DNA of 64,000 nt from RCIO01 sp964629765 (GCA_964629765.1 CAZVTK010000002.1:1-64000), one strand, 5' to 3'; shown: positions 44,266-53,172, counted from the stretch's first letter. A program made the numbers and translations. Notes: generated by a model not told the origin, from the sequence alone.

Positions 44266-45515
44266 CGAAGCCGAAGATCAGGAACCCCATCCTGCGCACG
44301 CGGCAGCCTACCTTGCCGCCCGTCACGCGCAGCCGGATCGCCCTCGGCATGACGGCGGGCGCCGCCCTCGGCCGTTTCGAATTGCAGGTCTGCGAAGCGT
44401 GCGGTGCGGTGCAATATCCCGCCCGCGAGGTCTGCCGGCGCTGCCTGTCCGACCAGCTCGTCTGGCGCCCGCAGGACGGCAGGGGCGAACTGATCAGCGA
44501 GACGACGTCCCGCGCCTCGCAGGAGCTTTATTTCCGCGAGCGGCTTCCGTGGCGGCTCGGCATGGTGCGGCTCGCCGCGGGGCCGACCGTGGTGGCGCAT
44601 GTCCATGCCGATTGCCCGGCGGCGCCCTGCGCGGTGCGCGTCACGGCCGTGCTCGACAGGGCCGGCCAGGCCACGCTCGTGGCCGTGCCCCCAAAGGGAA
44701 GGCCCGATCTCAACGAGGATCCGCGCCTGAAGGACATGACATGCGACCCGGCGGGCCGGAAGATCCTGGTGACGGACGGCAAGAGCCCGGCGGGCCAGGC
44801 CGTGGTGCGCGCGCTCGCCGCCGCGGGCGCCAGCCTGATCTGGGCCGGCTGCGCGGAACCGTGGAAGCGGCCGCCGGGCTTCGCCGCCCTTTGCGAGCTG
44901 CCGCAGGTGGATATCGTGCCGCTCGACGTGACGGACACCCGCTCCGTCGCCGAGCTCGCGGGCCGCATCGGCGGCAAGGTCGATATCGTCGTCAACACCG
45001 CCGACCATCACCGCACCTTCGGCATCGGCGCCCGGCAGGGCATCGCGACGGCGCAGGCGGAAATGGAGGTGAACTATTTCGGCATGCTGCGGCTGGCGCA
45101 ATCCTTCGGTCCCGCGCTGCGCGCGCGGGCGGCGGACGGCGAGGCCAATGCGGTGGCCTGGGTCAATCTCTTCAGCGTGTTCGCGCTCTCCAATTTTCCG
45201 CCGCACGGCACCTATTCGGCCTCGCAGGCCGCCGCGCTTTCGCTTTCGCAATGCCTGCGCGCGGAGATGCAGCCCGCCGGCATCCGCGTCGTCAACGTCT
45301 TCAGCGGCCCGGTGGACGACGAATGGAACCAGCTCGTGCTGCCGCCCAAGCTCGGGCCGGAGGCGCTGGCCGATGCCGTCGTCTCGGCGCTGAAGGGCGC
45401 GGTGGAGGATGTGTTCCACGGCCCCGTCGCGCAGGACTGGCTGGAGCGGTGGCGCAGCGACCCGAAGACCCTCGAACGCGAGCTGACGGCGGCCGCGTCG
45501 TCGGGCGGCGCCTGA
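44262..45515 (+). CDS. DUF35 zinc-ribbon/OB protein fused to a degenerate SDR
   Basis: A 417-residue two-part protein. Residues about 30-140 form a DUF35 module: zinc-ribbon CEACGAVQYPAREVCRRC, then an OB fold (GELISETTSRAS; LGMVRLAAGPTVVAHVHAD). Residues about 165-400 form a Rossmann SDR domain in which key residues are altered: the glycine loop is TDGKSPAGQ, NNAG is NTAD, and the YxxxK motif is YSASQ (Lys lost). Its oxidoreductase activity is therefore doubtful, and the domain may be structural. DUF35 proteins partner thiolase-like enzymes; the ATGA overlap with the thiolase-like gene indicates a fixed-ratio complex. Confidence 0.82.
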   Translation: MTKPKIRNPILRTRQPTLPPVTRSRIALGMTAGAALGRFELQVCEACGAVQYPAREVCRRCLSDQLVWRPQDGRGELISETTSRASQELYFRERLPWRLGMVRLAAGPTVVAHVHADCPAAPCAVRVTAVLDRAGQATLVAVPPKGRPDLNEDPRLKDMTCDPAGRKILVTDGKSPAGQAVVRALAAAGASLIWAGCAEPWKRPPGFAALCELPQVDIVPLDVTDTRSVAELAGRIGGKVDIVVNTADHHRTFGIGARQGIATAQAEMEVNYFGMLRLAQSFGPALRARAADGEANAVAWVNLFSVFALSNFPPHGTYSASQAAALSLSQCLRAEMQPAGIRVVNVFSGPVDDEWNQLVLPPKLGPEALADAVVSALKGAVEDVFHGPVAQDWLERWRSDPKTLERELTAAASSGGA

Positions 45516-45534
45516 ACGAGCAAACGGAGCCATC

Positions 45535-46320
45535 ATGACGGACGCGTTGACCGGTTTCGCCACAGCCCTCGCGACGGGAAAGATCCGCATCGTCGACCTG
45601 ACGCAGACCCTGACGCCCGGCTTTCCCCGGATCACCCTGCCGCCCGAGATGGAGCAGAGCCGCCCGTTCCGCATCGAGGAGATCTCCCGGTACGACGAGC
45701 GCGGCCCCGCTTGGTACTGGAACAATTTCTCCTGCGGCGAGCATACGGGCACGCATTTCGACGCGCCGATCCACTGGATCACCGGCCGCGACCTGCCGAA
45801 CAACGCCACCGACACGATCCCGCCCGAGCATTTCATCGCGCCGGCCTGCGTCGTGGATTGCTCCGCCGAGAGCGCCCGCGATCCCGATCATCTCCTGACG
45901 GCCGACGCCCTGCTGGCCTGGGAGGGCGTGCACGGGCGGATACCGGCGGGAAGCTGGGTGCTGATGCGCACCGACTGGTCGAAGCGCACCGATCCCGCCG
46001 CCTACCAGAACTATGACGAGACGGGTCAGCACACGCCGGGGCCGGATGTCGGCGCGGTGCGCTTTCTGGTCGAAAAGCGCGACGTCCTCGGCTTCGGCAC
46101 CGAAACCATCGGCACCGATGCTGGACAGGCCGCGCATTTCCAGCCGCCCTATCCCTGTCACAGCTTCATGCATGGAGCGGGGCGCTACGGCCTGCAATGT
46201 CTCGCCAATCTCGACAAGCTGCCGCCCACGGGCGCGCTGATCTTCGCGGCGCCTCTGAAGATCCAGCGCGGCAGCGGCAGTCCGCTTCGTGTCCTCGCAA
46301 TCCTTTCCGCCGGAGCCTGA
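45535..46320 (+). CDS. cyclase-family metal-dependent hydrolase
   Basis: A 261-residue protein of the cyclase/kynurenine formamidase-like family (PF04199). The metal-binding signature is CGEHTGTHFDAPIHW, followed by DLPNNATDTIPPEHFI; the second metal region is FGTETIGTDAG. Members hydrolyse amides or imides (formylkynurenine, isatin) or form lactams. ATG 45535 follows CGGAG by four bases. It lies inside the hyu/thiolase operon between the DUF35-SDR and CoA ligase genes, so a ring-opening or amide-hydrolysis step in that pathway is the simplest role. Confidence 0.88.
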   Translation: MTDALTGFATALATGKIRIVDLTQTLTPGFPRITLPPEMEQSRPFRIEEISRYDERGPAWYWNNFSCGEHTGTHFDAPIHWITGRDLPNNATDTIPPEHFIAPACVVDCSAESARDPDHLLTADALLAWEGVHGRIPAGSWVLMRTDWSKRTDPAAYQNYDETGQHTPGPDVGAVRFLVEKRDVLGFGTETIGTDAGQAAHFQPPYPCHSFMHGAGRYGLQCLANLDKLPPTGALIFAAPLKIQRGSGSPLRVLAILSAGA

Positions 46321-46322
46321 CC

Positions 46323-47921
46323 ATGTCGCCCGCCGCGCCCTTCGCCCCCGCCGACCGCACCTTGCCGGCCATGCTGGAACGGCAGGCCGCGCGCTACGGC
46401 GACCGCCGGCTCGTGACGACGGAAGACGGCGCATGGACCTATGCCGAGGCGCGCGAGGCGGCCGCCCGCGCGGCGGCGGCGCTTGCGCAGGCCGGCATCG
46501 CCAGGGGCGACCGCGTCGCGATCCTGTGCGGCAACCGGCTGGCATTTCTGGAAATCGTGCTCGGCTGCGCCTGGCTGGGCGCCATCCTGGTGCCGATCAA
46601 CACCGCCTCGCAGGGGCCGCAGGTCCAGTACATTCTCGGCAATTGCGGGGCGAAGCTGCTCGCCTGCGAGACGGATCTCGTCTCCGCGCTGGACACGGCC
46701 GATCTTTCCGCGCTGCCGCTGGAAACGATCTGGTCCATCGGCGGGGAGCCGCCGGCAGATGGCGTCCAGGGCCGGCCTTGCCGGGCCTATGCGCCGGGCG
46801 GCGACCGGCTCGCGCCCGCCGCCATCCGGCCCGGCGACACCATGGCCATTCTCTACACCTCCGGCACGACCGGGCCCTCCAAGGGCGTCTGCTGCCCCCA
46901 CGCGCAATATTACTGGTGGGGCAGCCTGTCGGCGGCCGCGCTCGGGGTGCGCGAGGGCGACGTGCTCCTGACGACCTTGCCGCTGTTCCACATCAACGCG
47001 CTCAACACGTTCGCGCAGGCGCTTCTGAACGGCGCGTCCTACGTGCTCGAAAGGCGTTTCTCGGCCTCGGGCTTCTGGCCGGCGCTGGCGAGGCACGAGG
47101 CGACCGTGACCTACCTGCTCGGCGCGATGGTCCCGATCCTGCTCGCGCGGGAGCCCTCGCCCGCCGAACGCGAGCACAAAGTGCGCATCGCGCTCGGCCC
47201 CGGCGTGCCGGGCCATCTGCACGAGGTGTTTCGCGAGCGCACGGGCGTCGCCCTGCTCGAGGCCTATGGCTCCACCGAAACGAATTTCGTCATCGGCCGG
47301 GGGATCGGGGACCAGAAGCCCGACACGATGGGACGCGTGCGCGACGGCTTTTTCGCGCGCGTGGTCGATGCGCAGGACAATCCGGTGCCCGATGGCGAGC
47401 CGGGCGAGCTGGTGCTGCGCGCGGACGAGCCTTTCGCCTTCGCCACCGGCTATTTCGGCATGGACGACAAGACTGTGGAGGCGTGGCGCAATCTCTGGTT
47501 CCACACCGGCGACCGCGTGATCCGCGACGGCGAAGGCTATTTCAGATTCGTCGACCGCCTGAAGGACGCCATCCGGCGGCGCGGCGAGAACATCTCGTCC
47601 TACGAGGTCGAGCAGGTGCTGCTGAGCCATCCGCAGATTGCGGCCGCGGCGGTCTATCCGGTGCGATCGGAGCTCGCCGAGGACGAGGTGATGGCCGCGA
47701 TCGTGCGTCGTGCCGACGCGGATTTCGACGAGGTCGCGCTGATGCGGTTCTGCGAGACGCGCATGCCGTATTTCGCGGTGCCGCGCTACGTGACCTTCGC
47801 GTCCGACCTGCCGCGCACCGAGAACGGCAAGGTGCAGAAATACAAGCTGCGCGAAGAGGGCGTGACGGCCGCGACCTGGGACCGCGAAGCGCATGGCTAT
47901 CAGATCAGGCGACGCAAATGA
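46323..47921 (+). CDS. ATP-dependent acyl-CoA ligase
   Basis: A 532-residue ANL-superfamily enzyme that activates a carboxylic acid through an acyl-AMP to a CoA thioester. Seen: the P-loop-like TSGTTGPSKGV, ALLEAYGSTETN, WFHTGDRVIRDGEGYFRFVDRLKDAIRRRGENISSYEVE and the C-terminal catalytic Lys in ENGKVQKYKL. It most resembles the CaiC/crotonobetaine and aliphatic/aromatic acid ligases. ATG 46323 lies two bases after the cyclase stop. In this operon it should make the CoA ester used by the thiolase-like/DUF35 complex. Confidence 0.92.
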   Translation: MSPAAPFAPADRTLPAMLERQAARYGDRRLVTTEDGAWTYAEAREAAARAAAALAQAGIARGDRVAILCGNRLAFLEIVLGCAWLGAILVPINTASQGPQVQYILGNCGAKLLACETDLVSALDTADLSALPLETIWSIGGEPPADGVQGRPCRAYAPGGDRLAPAAIRPGDTMAILYTSGTTGPSKGVCCPHAQYYWWGSLSAAALGVREGDVLLTTLPLFHINALNTFAQALLNGASYVLERRFSASGFWPALARHEATVTYLLGAMVPILLAREPSPAEREHKVRIALGPGVPGHLHEVFRERTGVALLEAYGSTETNFVIGRGIGDQKPDTMGRVRDGFFARVVDAQDNPVPDGEPGELVLRADEPFAFATGYFGMDDKTVEAWRNLWFHTGDRVIRDGEGYFRFVDRLKDAIRRRGENISSYEVEQVLLSHPQIAAAAVYPVRSELAEDEVMAAIVRRADADFDEVALMRFCETRMPYFAVPRYVTFASDLPRTENGKVQKYKLREEGVTAATWDREAHGYQIRRRK

Positions 47922-47931
47922 GGAGGCGATC

Positions 47932-48669
47932 ATGACCATGCAGACGGCATTCGTAACCGGCGCGGCGCAGGGGCTGGGCGCGGCGATCGCCAAGGCCCTC
48001 GCCGATTCCGGCCGCAACGTGGTGCTGGCCGACGTCGACGCATCCGTCGCCGAGACCGCCAGGGCCATCGACCCCCACGGCCGGCGCGCCGTCGCGCAGA
48101 TGCTCGACGTGCGCGACGAAGAGGCGTTCCAGTCGGCGTTCGACGGCGCGGTGGCGCGCTTCGGCGCCGTCGACATCATGGTCAACAACGCCGCACGCAC
48201 GGCGATGCGCCCGGTATGGGACATCACCGCGCCGGAATGGGACGACGTGCTGTCGGTCAATCTGCGCGGCACGTTCTTCGGCTGCCGCATCGCCGGCCGG
48301 CACATGCGCGAGCGCAAGGCCGGGCGCATCATCAACCTTTCCTCGATCGCCGGCCAGTTGGCCAGCCCCGCGACGGGCGTGCACTACGCGGCCTCGAAGG
48401 CGGGCATCCTCATCCTGACGAAGGTGTTCGCGCAGGAGCTCGCTCCCTTCTCCGTGACGGTCAACGCCGTCGCGCCGTCCGCGATTTCGAGCCCGGCGGT
48501 CGAATCCGCGCCGCCCGAGAAGATCGCCGCGGTTCTCGCGACCATCCCCGTGGGCCGTCTCGGGCGGCCGGACGAGCTGAGCTCCGCCGTCCTCTATCTC
48601 GCGTCCCAGGATAGCGGCTACATCACGGGCGCGACGCTCGACATCAATGGCGGCAGGCTGATGCGCTGA
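47932..48669 (+). CDS. SDR family oxidoreductase
   Basis: A 245-residue short-chain dehydrogenase, intact unlike the degenerate one upstream: TGAAQGLG, NNAARTAM, catalytic Ser (NLSSIAGQ) and YAASKAG, C-terminal TLDINGGRLMR. It resembles 3-oxoacyl-ACP/3-hydroxyacyl-CoA dehydrogenases. ATG 47932 follows GAGGAGG. It is the last gene of the operon that starts at 33110 and probably oxidises or reduces a hydroxy/oxo intermediate of the CoA branch; convergent with the MarR gene 23 bp away. Confidence 0.9.
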   Translation: MTMQTAFVTGAAQGLGAAIAKALADSGRNVVLADVDASVAETARAIDPHGRRAVAQMLDVRDEEAFQSAFDGAVARFGAVDIMVNNAARTAMRPVWDITAPEWDDVLSVNLRGTFFGCRIAGRHMRERKAGRIINLSSIAGQLASPATGVHYAASKAGILILTKVFAQELAPFSVTVNAVAPSAISSPAVESAPPEKIAAVLATIPVGRLGRPDELSSAVLYLASQDSGYITGATLDINGGRLMR

Positions 48670-48692
48670 GCGCGCGGTGCGGGCAGGCGCCG

Positions 48693-49148
48693 TCAATCCC
48701 GCTCATAGGTGAGCTTCTTGAGCATGCCGATGAATTCGTCGTGCTTCGATCGCGGAAGGGAGCTGAGGAGCTGCGCCTGCACGCGCTGAACGGCGGGTTC
48801 CGCCTGTTCCAGCAGGGCCATCCCTTCGGCCGAAAGCGCGAGGATCTTGATCCGGCGGTCCTCCTCGCTCGGCGTGCGCTGGACGAGCCCCTTCTTCTCC
48901 AGCCGGTAGATGACGTCGCCGATGGTCGAGCGGTCGAACGCGATCAGCTCCGAAAGCCGCGTCGCATCGATGCCGGGGTTGTATCGCAGCGTGCGCATCG
49001 CAGCATATTGCACGGAGGTCATGTCGAGGGCTCCGCACTCGGCGGCGAAGAGAGCGGAGTGCACCTGCCAGAGCCGACGCACCAGATGCCCGGGCATCGA
49101 ATACAGATCGTCGGACTTACCCATCTGACAGTTCGGCTTTCCCTGCAC
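48693..49148 (-). CDS. MarR-family regulator of the 3-hydroxybenzoate/gentisate block
   Basis: A 151-residue MarR regulator: ALDMTSVQYAAMRTLRYNPGIDATRLSELIAFDRSTIGDVIYRLEKKGLVQRTPSEEDRRIKILALSAEG covers the winged helix (about 41-110). The start is GTG 49148; ATG 49124 is an alternative. It is related to MarR proteins that respond to aromatic acids. The sequence CAGCATACGGAA upstream of it recurs upstream of the hydratase, hydroxylase and gentisate units (55519, 56843, 61829), so it is the best candidate for their common regulator. Confidence 0.9.
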   Translation of the reverse strand: MQGKPNCQMGKSDDLYSMPGHLVRRLWQVHSALFAAECGALDMTSVQYAAMRTLRYNPGIDATRLSELIAFDRSTIGDVIYRLEKKGLVQRTPSEEDRRIKILALSAEGMALLEQAEPAVQRVQAQLLSSLPRSKHDEFIGMLKKLTYERD

Positions 49149-49165
49149 GACATCGAGCTATCTAT

Positions 49166-49177
49166 CAGCATACGGAA
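49166..49177. promoter_or_regulatory. MarR-regulon motif upstream of marR
   Basis: On the minus strand this reads TTCCGTATGCTG, followed by ATAGATAG. It lies 18 bases upstream of the GTG of the MarR gene. The core GTATGCTGATAG recurs with small changes at 55519-55530, 56843-56857 and 61829-61840, each upstream of a minus-strand transcription unit. Confidence 0.55.
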
Positions 49178-49218
49178 TATCGACAAGGCTGCACGGTAAA
49201 AAACGCCGCAGGCAGCGC

Positions 49219-51207
49219 TCACCCCCCGGACGAACCGGCGTCGTCGCGGGCGAGCCGGGCGCCGAGCAAGACGCCTTCCTTCACCGCGAAGGACAGGCCG
49301 CGCGGCGCCAGGCAATCGCCGATCTGGATCGTCGGCAGGCCGGACGGCGGAACGGGTTCGCGCTCCAGCGGTCCGGCCCAGACGAGCCCGTCCGCCGCGA
49401 GCGGGATCGCCCTGCCTTCGCGGAAGCGGCACATGAGAACCCCGTCGGCCGTCTCGACGGCGGCGCGGACATGGATGGCGACGCCGGCCGCGCGCAGGCG
49501 GACGATGACGGCCTCGAAACTCTCCGGCGGAATGCGGCCCGCGACGCGCTCCTGCCGCGTGACCATCGCCACCTCGCAGCCGGCGGCGGCGGCGGCCTCC
49601 GCGGCGCTGACGGCATCCCATCGGCCGGTTTCGTCGACCACGACGACGCGACGCCACCCGGGCCGGCCTGCCGGATCGAGGAACCGCTCGGGGGAGACGA
49701 CCGGCAGGCCCGCGACGGCGCCGACCGCCGTGCGCGCGCCGGTCGCCGCAACGACCAGGCCGACCCCGTCCTCCCGCAGGACCGAGGCGTCCGGCGCGGC
49801 CTCCAGCCTGACGCGTATCCGGCCGCTGCGCGCGATGCGGCCTTCGAGATGGCGCACATAGTCGCGCCACGCCGCGCGGTGCGGCGCCATCCCGGCGATG
49901 CGGCAGCGTCCGCCCAGCGCCGCCGAGCGCTCGTACAGGACGACATGCGCACCGGCCTTCGCGGCCGACAAAGCGGCCTCGCATCCAGCCGGGCCGCCGC
50001 CGACGACGCCGACGACGCCAGTGATCGGGGCGCGCCCGCTGATGTCCGTCTGCACGGCGGGAAGCGAGAGCGCGCCGGGGTTGACCTTGCAGGTGACCCA
50101 GTTCTGACCGCGGTAGACGCGGCAATCCTCCATGCAGCGCAGGCAGGGGCGGATGTCGTCCGCCTTGCCGGCGGCCGCCTTGAGCACCCATTCGGGATCG
50201 GCGAGCAGCGCCCGCCCGAGCCCCACCATGCTGGCGTCGCCGCTGGCAACCATGTCCTCCGCCAGCCCGGGCGTGCCGATGTTCTGGGTCGCCGTCACGG
50301 GACAGCCGACCACGCGCAGGATGTTGCGGGTCGCCTCGCGGGTCCCGCCGGCCGGAAAGCTCGCGTCCTTCACGTAGCGATGCGGCGCGGAAGCCACCGA
50401 AACCGTGATGTAGTCGATCAGGCGTTCCTGCCAGAGCGCGCCGCACAGCTCCAGTATCTCGCCCGCCTCCGGGCCTGCCTCGTCGCGGCCGCCCGACGGC
50501 AGCCGGATGCCGATAAGGCGGCCGGGGTGATCGTCTCGCAGATCGCTCAGGATCTCGCGGTGCAGCCGCGAGCGGTTGCGCAGCGACCCGCCATACCCGT
50601 CGCCCCGGCTGTTGCGCGCGGGAGCCAGGAACTGGTTCAGCAGGTAGCCGTGCGCCGCATGCAGCTCGACGCCGTCGAAGCCGGCACGGATCACGTTGCG
50701 GGCGGAGGCGCGATGGGCATTGCGGAGCTCCGCGATATCGGCGAGGTCGAGCGCCGGGGCGAAGACCCCTTCGCGCCGGGACAACGCCGGCGACGGGCCG
50801 GCGACGGCGGCGTAGGGCGGCGCGAGACCCCATCGCTCCGCGCCGAAATGCAGGAGCTGGGCCACCACCAGCCCGCCATGCCCGTGCACCGCGTCGGCGA
50901 CCGGGCCGAGCCGCGCCGCGAAGCCGGGATCGAAGATCGGCAGCAGGCCCCTGTCGTCCCGCCGCGTCGCGTGGAAGGAATGCTCCGCGACGACGGTGGC
51001 GCCGAGCACGATCAGGCCGAGCCCGTTTGCGGCGAGCTCGGCGAAGTTGCGCACGAGCTCGGGAACCGTGAGCGTCGCCTGCCCGTGCGGCAATGCGACG
51101 GTGCGGTTGCGGGCAACGTGGCCGGCGGCGATCTCCAGCGGCCGGAACAGCGCGGGAAAGCCGCCTGCCTCCGGCTTTGCGGGCGCGGCCGCCGACCCGG
51201 GCGCCAT
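49219..51207 (-). CDS. 2,4-dienoyl-CoA reductase-like FAD/FMN/Fe-S oxidoreductase (OYE family)
   Basis: A 662-residue fusion: an N-terminal Old Yellow Enzyme TIM barrel (about 20-370) with GFDGVELHAAHGYLLNQF and MVGLGRALLADPEWV, the [4Fe-4S] ligands CLRCMEDCRVYRGQNWVTC, and an FAD/NAD(P) domain starting at VGVVGGGPAGCEAALSAAKAG. This architecture matches 2,4-dienoyl-CoA reductases and trimethylamine dehydrogenase-like enzymes, which reduce conjugated enoyl thioesters or demethylate amines. It ends the operon that starts at 55417, and lies ten bases after the hot-dog gene. A CoA-ester reduction is the natural fit. Confidence 0.9.
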   Translation of the reverse strand: MAPGSAAAPAKPEAGGFPALFRPLEIAAGHVARNRTVALPHGQATLTVPELVRNFAELAANGLGLIVLGATVVAEHSFHATRRDDRGLLPIFDPGFAARLGPVADAVHGHGGLVVAQLLHFGAERWGLAPPYAAVAGPSPALSRREGVFAPALDLADIAELRNAHRASARNVIRAGFDGVELHAAHGYLLNQFLAPARNSRGDGYGGSLRNRSRLHREILSDLRDDHPGRLIGIRLPSGGRDEAGPEAGEILELCGALWQERLIDYITVSVASAPHRYVKDASFPAGGTREATRNILRVVGCPVTATQNIGTPGLAEDMVASGDASMVGLGRALLADPEWVLKAAAGKADDIRPCLRCMEDCRVYRGQNWVTCKVNPGALSLPAVQTDISGRAPITGVVGVVGGGPAGCEAALSAAKAGAHVVLYERSAALGGRCRIAGMAPHRAAWRDYVRHLEGRIARSGRIRVRLEAAPDASVLREDGVGLVVAATGARTAVGAVAGLPVVSPERFLDPAGRPGWRRVVVVDETGRWDAVSAAEAAAAAGCEVAMVTRQERVAGRIPPESFEAVIVRLRAAGVAIHVRAAVETADGVLMCRFREGRAIPLAADGLVWAGPLEREPVPPSGLPTIQIGDCLAPRGLSFAVKEGVLLGARLARDDAGSSGG

Positions 51208-51217
51208 CGTCCGGCGC

Positions 51218-51754
51218 CTAGACCGGCCTGGCCGTATAGCGGAAGAAGGTCAGCATCTCGACGCCGCAGAGCTCGCCGTCCGCTTCCTTCGTGTACGCCG
51301 TCTCCACCTTCATGAAGATGCCGTCGCCGATGGCGGTGGACTTGGGGGTGACGTCGCGCAGAACGGAGGTCGAGACGATGCGATCGCCGGGGTGGACCGG
51401 TGCATGGTAGCGCGTGTCGACTGCCGTCACGACCACCCGGTCGCCCGGCCCCGGCACGACCTCGAAAATGGGCGGGCCGGGGACGAACGGGTCCAGGCTG
51501 AGCTCGCCCTGCGCGGGCCAGTAGGCGCGCGTCGAGAGCGGGCGCAGCATCGAGACGGGCGCGACAACGTCGGGATATCCTTCCCGACGGGCGGCCTCGG
51601 GGTCGAGATGGATCGGGAAGCCGACGCCCTGCACCTCCATCTTGCGGCGGAAGTCGGCCACCGAGGCGGCGTCGGCGCCGACGCGCGGGGGCAAGGGGCG
51701 GCCGATCCAGGCACGGGCATCGTCCACCGTTCCGGGAATGAGGTGCAGCGCCAT
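51218..51754 (-). CDS. MaoC-type hot-dog dehydratase subunit (FAS1-like N-domain)
   Basis: A 178-residue single hot-dog protein of the FAS1-like dehydratase/MaoC_dehydrat_N type (VADFRRKMEVQGVGFPIHLDPEAARREGYPDVVAPVSML; YHAPVHPGDRIVSTSVL). Such subunits pair with a second hot-dog protein to hydrate or dehydrate enoyl-CoA esters; the likely partner is encoded at 52741-53172. The two are separated by the DapA-like gene, an arrangement not usually seen. The catalytic Asp/His come from the partner. Confidence 0.82.
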   Translation of the reverse strand: MALHLIPGTVDDARAWIGRPLPPRVGADAASVADFRRKMEVQGVGFPIHLDPEAARREGYPDVVAPVSMLRPLSTRAYWPAQGELSLDPFVPGPPIFEVVPGPGDRVVVTAVDTRYHAPVHPGDRIVSTSVLRDVTPKSTAIGDGIFMKVETAYTKEADGELCGVEMLTFFRYTARPV

Positions 51755-51792
51755 GCTCGTCTCCTCGTCGCGCGATGATGTGCGAAGCGCCG

Positions 51793-52737
51793 TCAGCCGG
51801 CCTTTGCCGCCCGGGCCGATGCCGCAGCGGCCTCGGCGTCGATCAGGCCGATGTCCTGGAACGCCGACCGCATAACGTCGATCTCCGACGCGGGGGGCAT
51901 GAGATAGGGGCGGCGGACGTCGCCGCCCGGATGGCTGAACACCTTGAGCGCCATCTTCACCCAGCGCGCGCTCGACGGGCTCCAGCGGCCGGACAGCTTG
52001 TAGAGGCGCAGGATGATGCCCATCTTGTGCGCCGCCCCGGCGATGTCGCCCGCCTCCGCGTCGCGGATGACGCCCATCAGCAGGTTAGGGCACACATTGC
52101 CTTCGGCCGCCTGGCAGCCGTCGAGCCCCATCAATATGTCCTGCAACAGCGTCGCCGTGCCTGTGTAGACGGCCACGTCGTCCGGGATGCCGTCGCGGAT
52201 CTGGAGGGCCGTCTCGCTTCCCGCGGCGATCACATGGACCGCGCGCACCTGGCTGAAGCCCTTGACGAGCTGGCTGATCAGCCTGGTCGAGGGCGACCAC
52301 GACGAGGCGACGCGGTGGATCGACAGGGCGATCGGGAAGTCGACGGCGCGCAGCACGTCCTCGTAATAGGCCACCTGCTCGTCGGGGCGCGGCCGCATGC
52401 CGTGGCCGGCGTCCAGCGCGTACAGCTCGACGCAGTCGACGCCGACGTCGATCGCCATCTTCATCCATTCGATGACCTGCGCGGCCGTGCGCGGCTCGGG
52501 GGGATTGGCGTGCACGGGCACGCGGCCCTTCAGCACCTCCACGCCGATCTCGAACACGCGCCGCCGCTCGTCCTCGCTGAGGGCATAGCCCTCGCCCGAG
52601 CCGGGGCTGCCGAGATACACGCCCACGCCGGCATCGCGCAGGCGTCTCAAATGCGTGCGGAACCCCTCCTCGTCGAGCGATCCGTCCTCCCGGAAGGGGG
52701 TGGTGCTCATGGCGAACACGGTCTTCTTGCGCGACAA
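51793..52737 (-). CDS. DapA/NAL-superfamily protein without the Schiff-base lysine
   Basis: A 314-residue TIM-barrel protein of the dihydrodipicolinate synthase/N-acetylneuraminate lyase superfamily (AMSTTPFREDGSLDEEGFRTHLRRL; GSPGSGEGYALSEDERRRVFEI). At the strand carrying the Schiff-base Lys (normally VGIK) it reads RAVHVIAAGS, and at the catalytic Tyr (normally LYNVP) it reads LSIHRVAS. Standard aldolase chemistry is therefore unlikely. Similar family members act as hydratase-aldolases on aromatic side chains, but those keep the Lys. It lies between the two hot-dog genes in the CoA-ester operon. Confidence 0.85.
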   Translation of the reverse strand: MSRKKTVFAMSTTPFREDGSLDEEGFRTHLRRLRDAGVGVYLGSPGSGEGYALSEDERRRVFEIGVEVLKGRVPVHANPPEPRTAAQVIEWMKMAIDVGVDCVELYALDAGHGMRPRPDEQVAYYEDVLRAVDFPIALSIHRVASSWSPSTRLISQLVKGFSQVRAVHVIAAGSETALQIRDGIPDDVAVYTGTATLLQDILMGLDGCQAAEGNVCPNLLMGVIRDAEAGDIAGAAHKMGIILRLYKLSGRWSPSSARWVKMALKVFSHPGGDVRRPYLMPPASEIDVMRSAFQDIGLIDAEAAAASARAAKAG

Positions 52738-52740
52738 GGG

Positions 52741-53172
52741 CTACTCCTGCTTCGCTGTCGTATCGGTTGGAAATCTGACCTCGCACTCGCCTGTCGACGT
52801 GACGCGGCCCGCGGCCTCGATGGTGATCGCGATGCGCGCCACCACGCCCCCGGCGTCGCGAACGGCCTCGACGATCGTGCCGGAGCAGGTGAGCGTCATG
52901 CCCACCGCGTTGAAGCCGCCGAGCTTGAAGGCGATGCGCTCGATCCGCGCGGACGGGCCGGCCCAGGCGCGCAGGGTGAATTCGACGAGGGACTGAAGAA
53001 AGACGAAATTGGTGAACGGCCCCGGCGCTCCCGCCTTTCTCGCTTCGTCCACGTCATGGTGGATGGGCGCGAAATCGCGGTTCACGCCCGCTTCCATCAC
53101 CAGCCGCTGCAAGGAGAGCGGAACCACGCGCGGCGTGATGGCGGCGCCCGCCACGAGCTGCGGCCCGGTCAT
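52741..53172 (-). CDS. MaoC-like hot-dog dehydratase subunit
   Basis: A 143-residue hot-dog protein of the MaoC/hydratase-2 type. The catalytic region is NRDFAPIHHDVDEARKAGAPGPFTNFVFLQSLVEFT, close to the D-x4-H motif of R-specific enoyl-CoA hydratases. It pairs with the FAS1-like subunit at 51218 to form an enoyl-CoA hydratase/dehydratase. It lies three bases before the DapA-like gene (downstream) and is separated from the CoA-transferase gene by the MITE-like element at 53242-53518. Confidence 0.82.
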   Translation of the reverse strand: MTGPQLVAGAAITPRVVPLSLQRLVMEAGVNRDFAPIHHDVDEARKAGAPGPFTNFVFLQSLVEFTLRAWAGPSARIERIAFKLGGFNAVGMTLTCSGTIVEAVRDAGGVVARIAITIEAAGRVTSTGECEVRFPTDTTAKQE

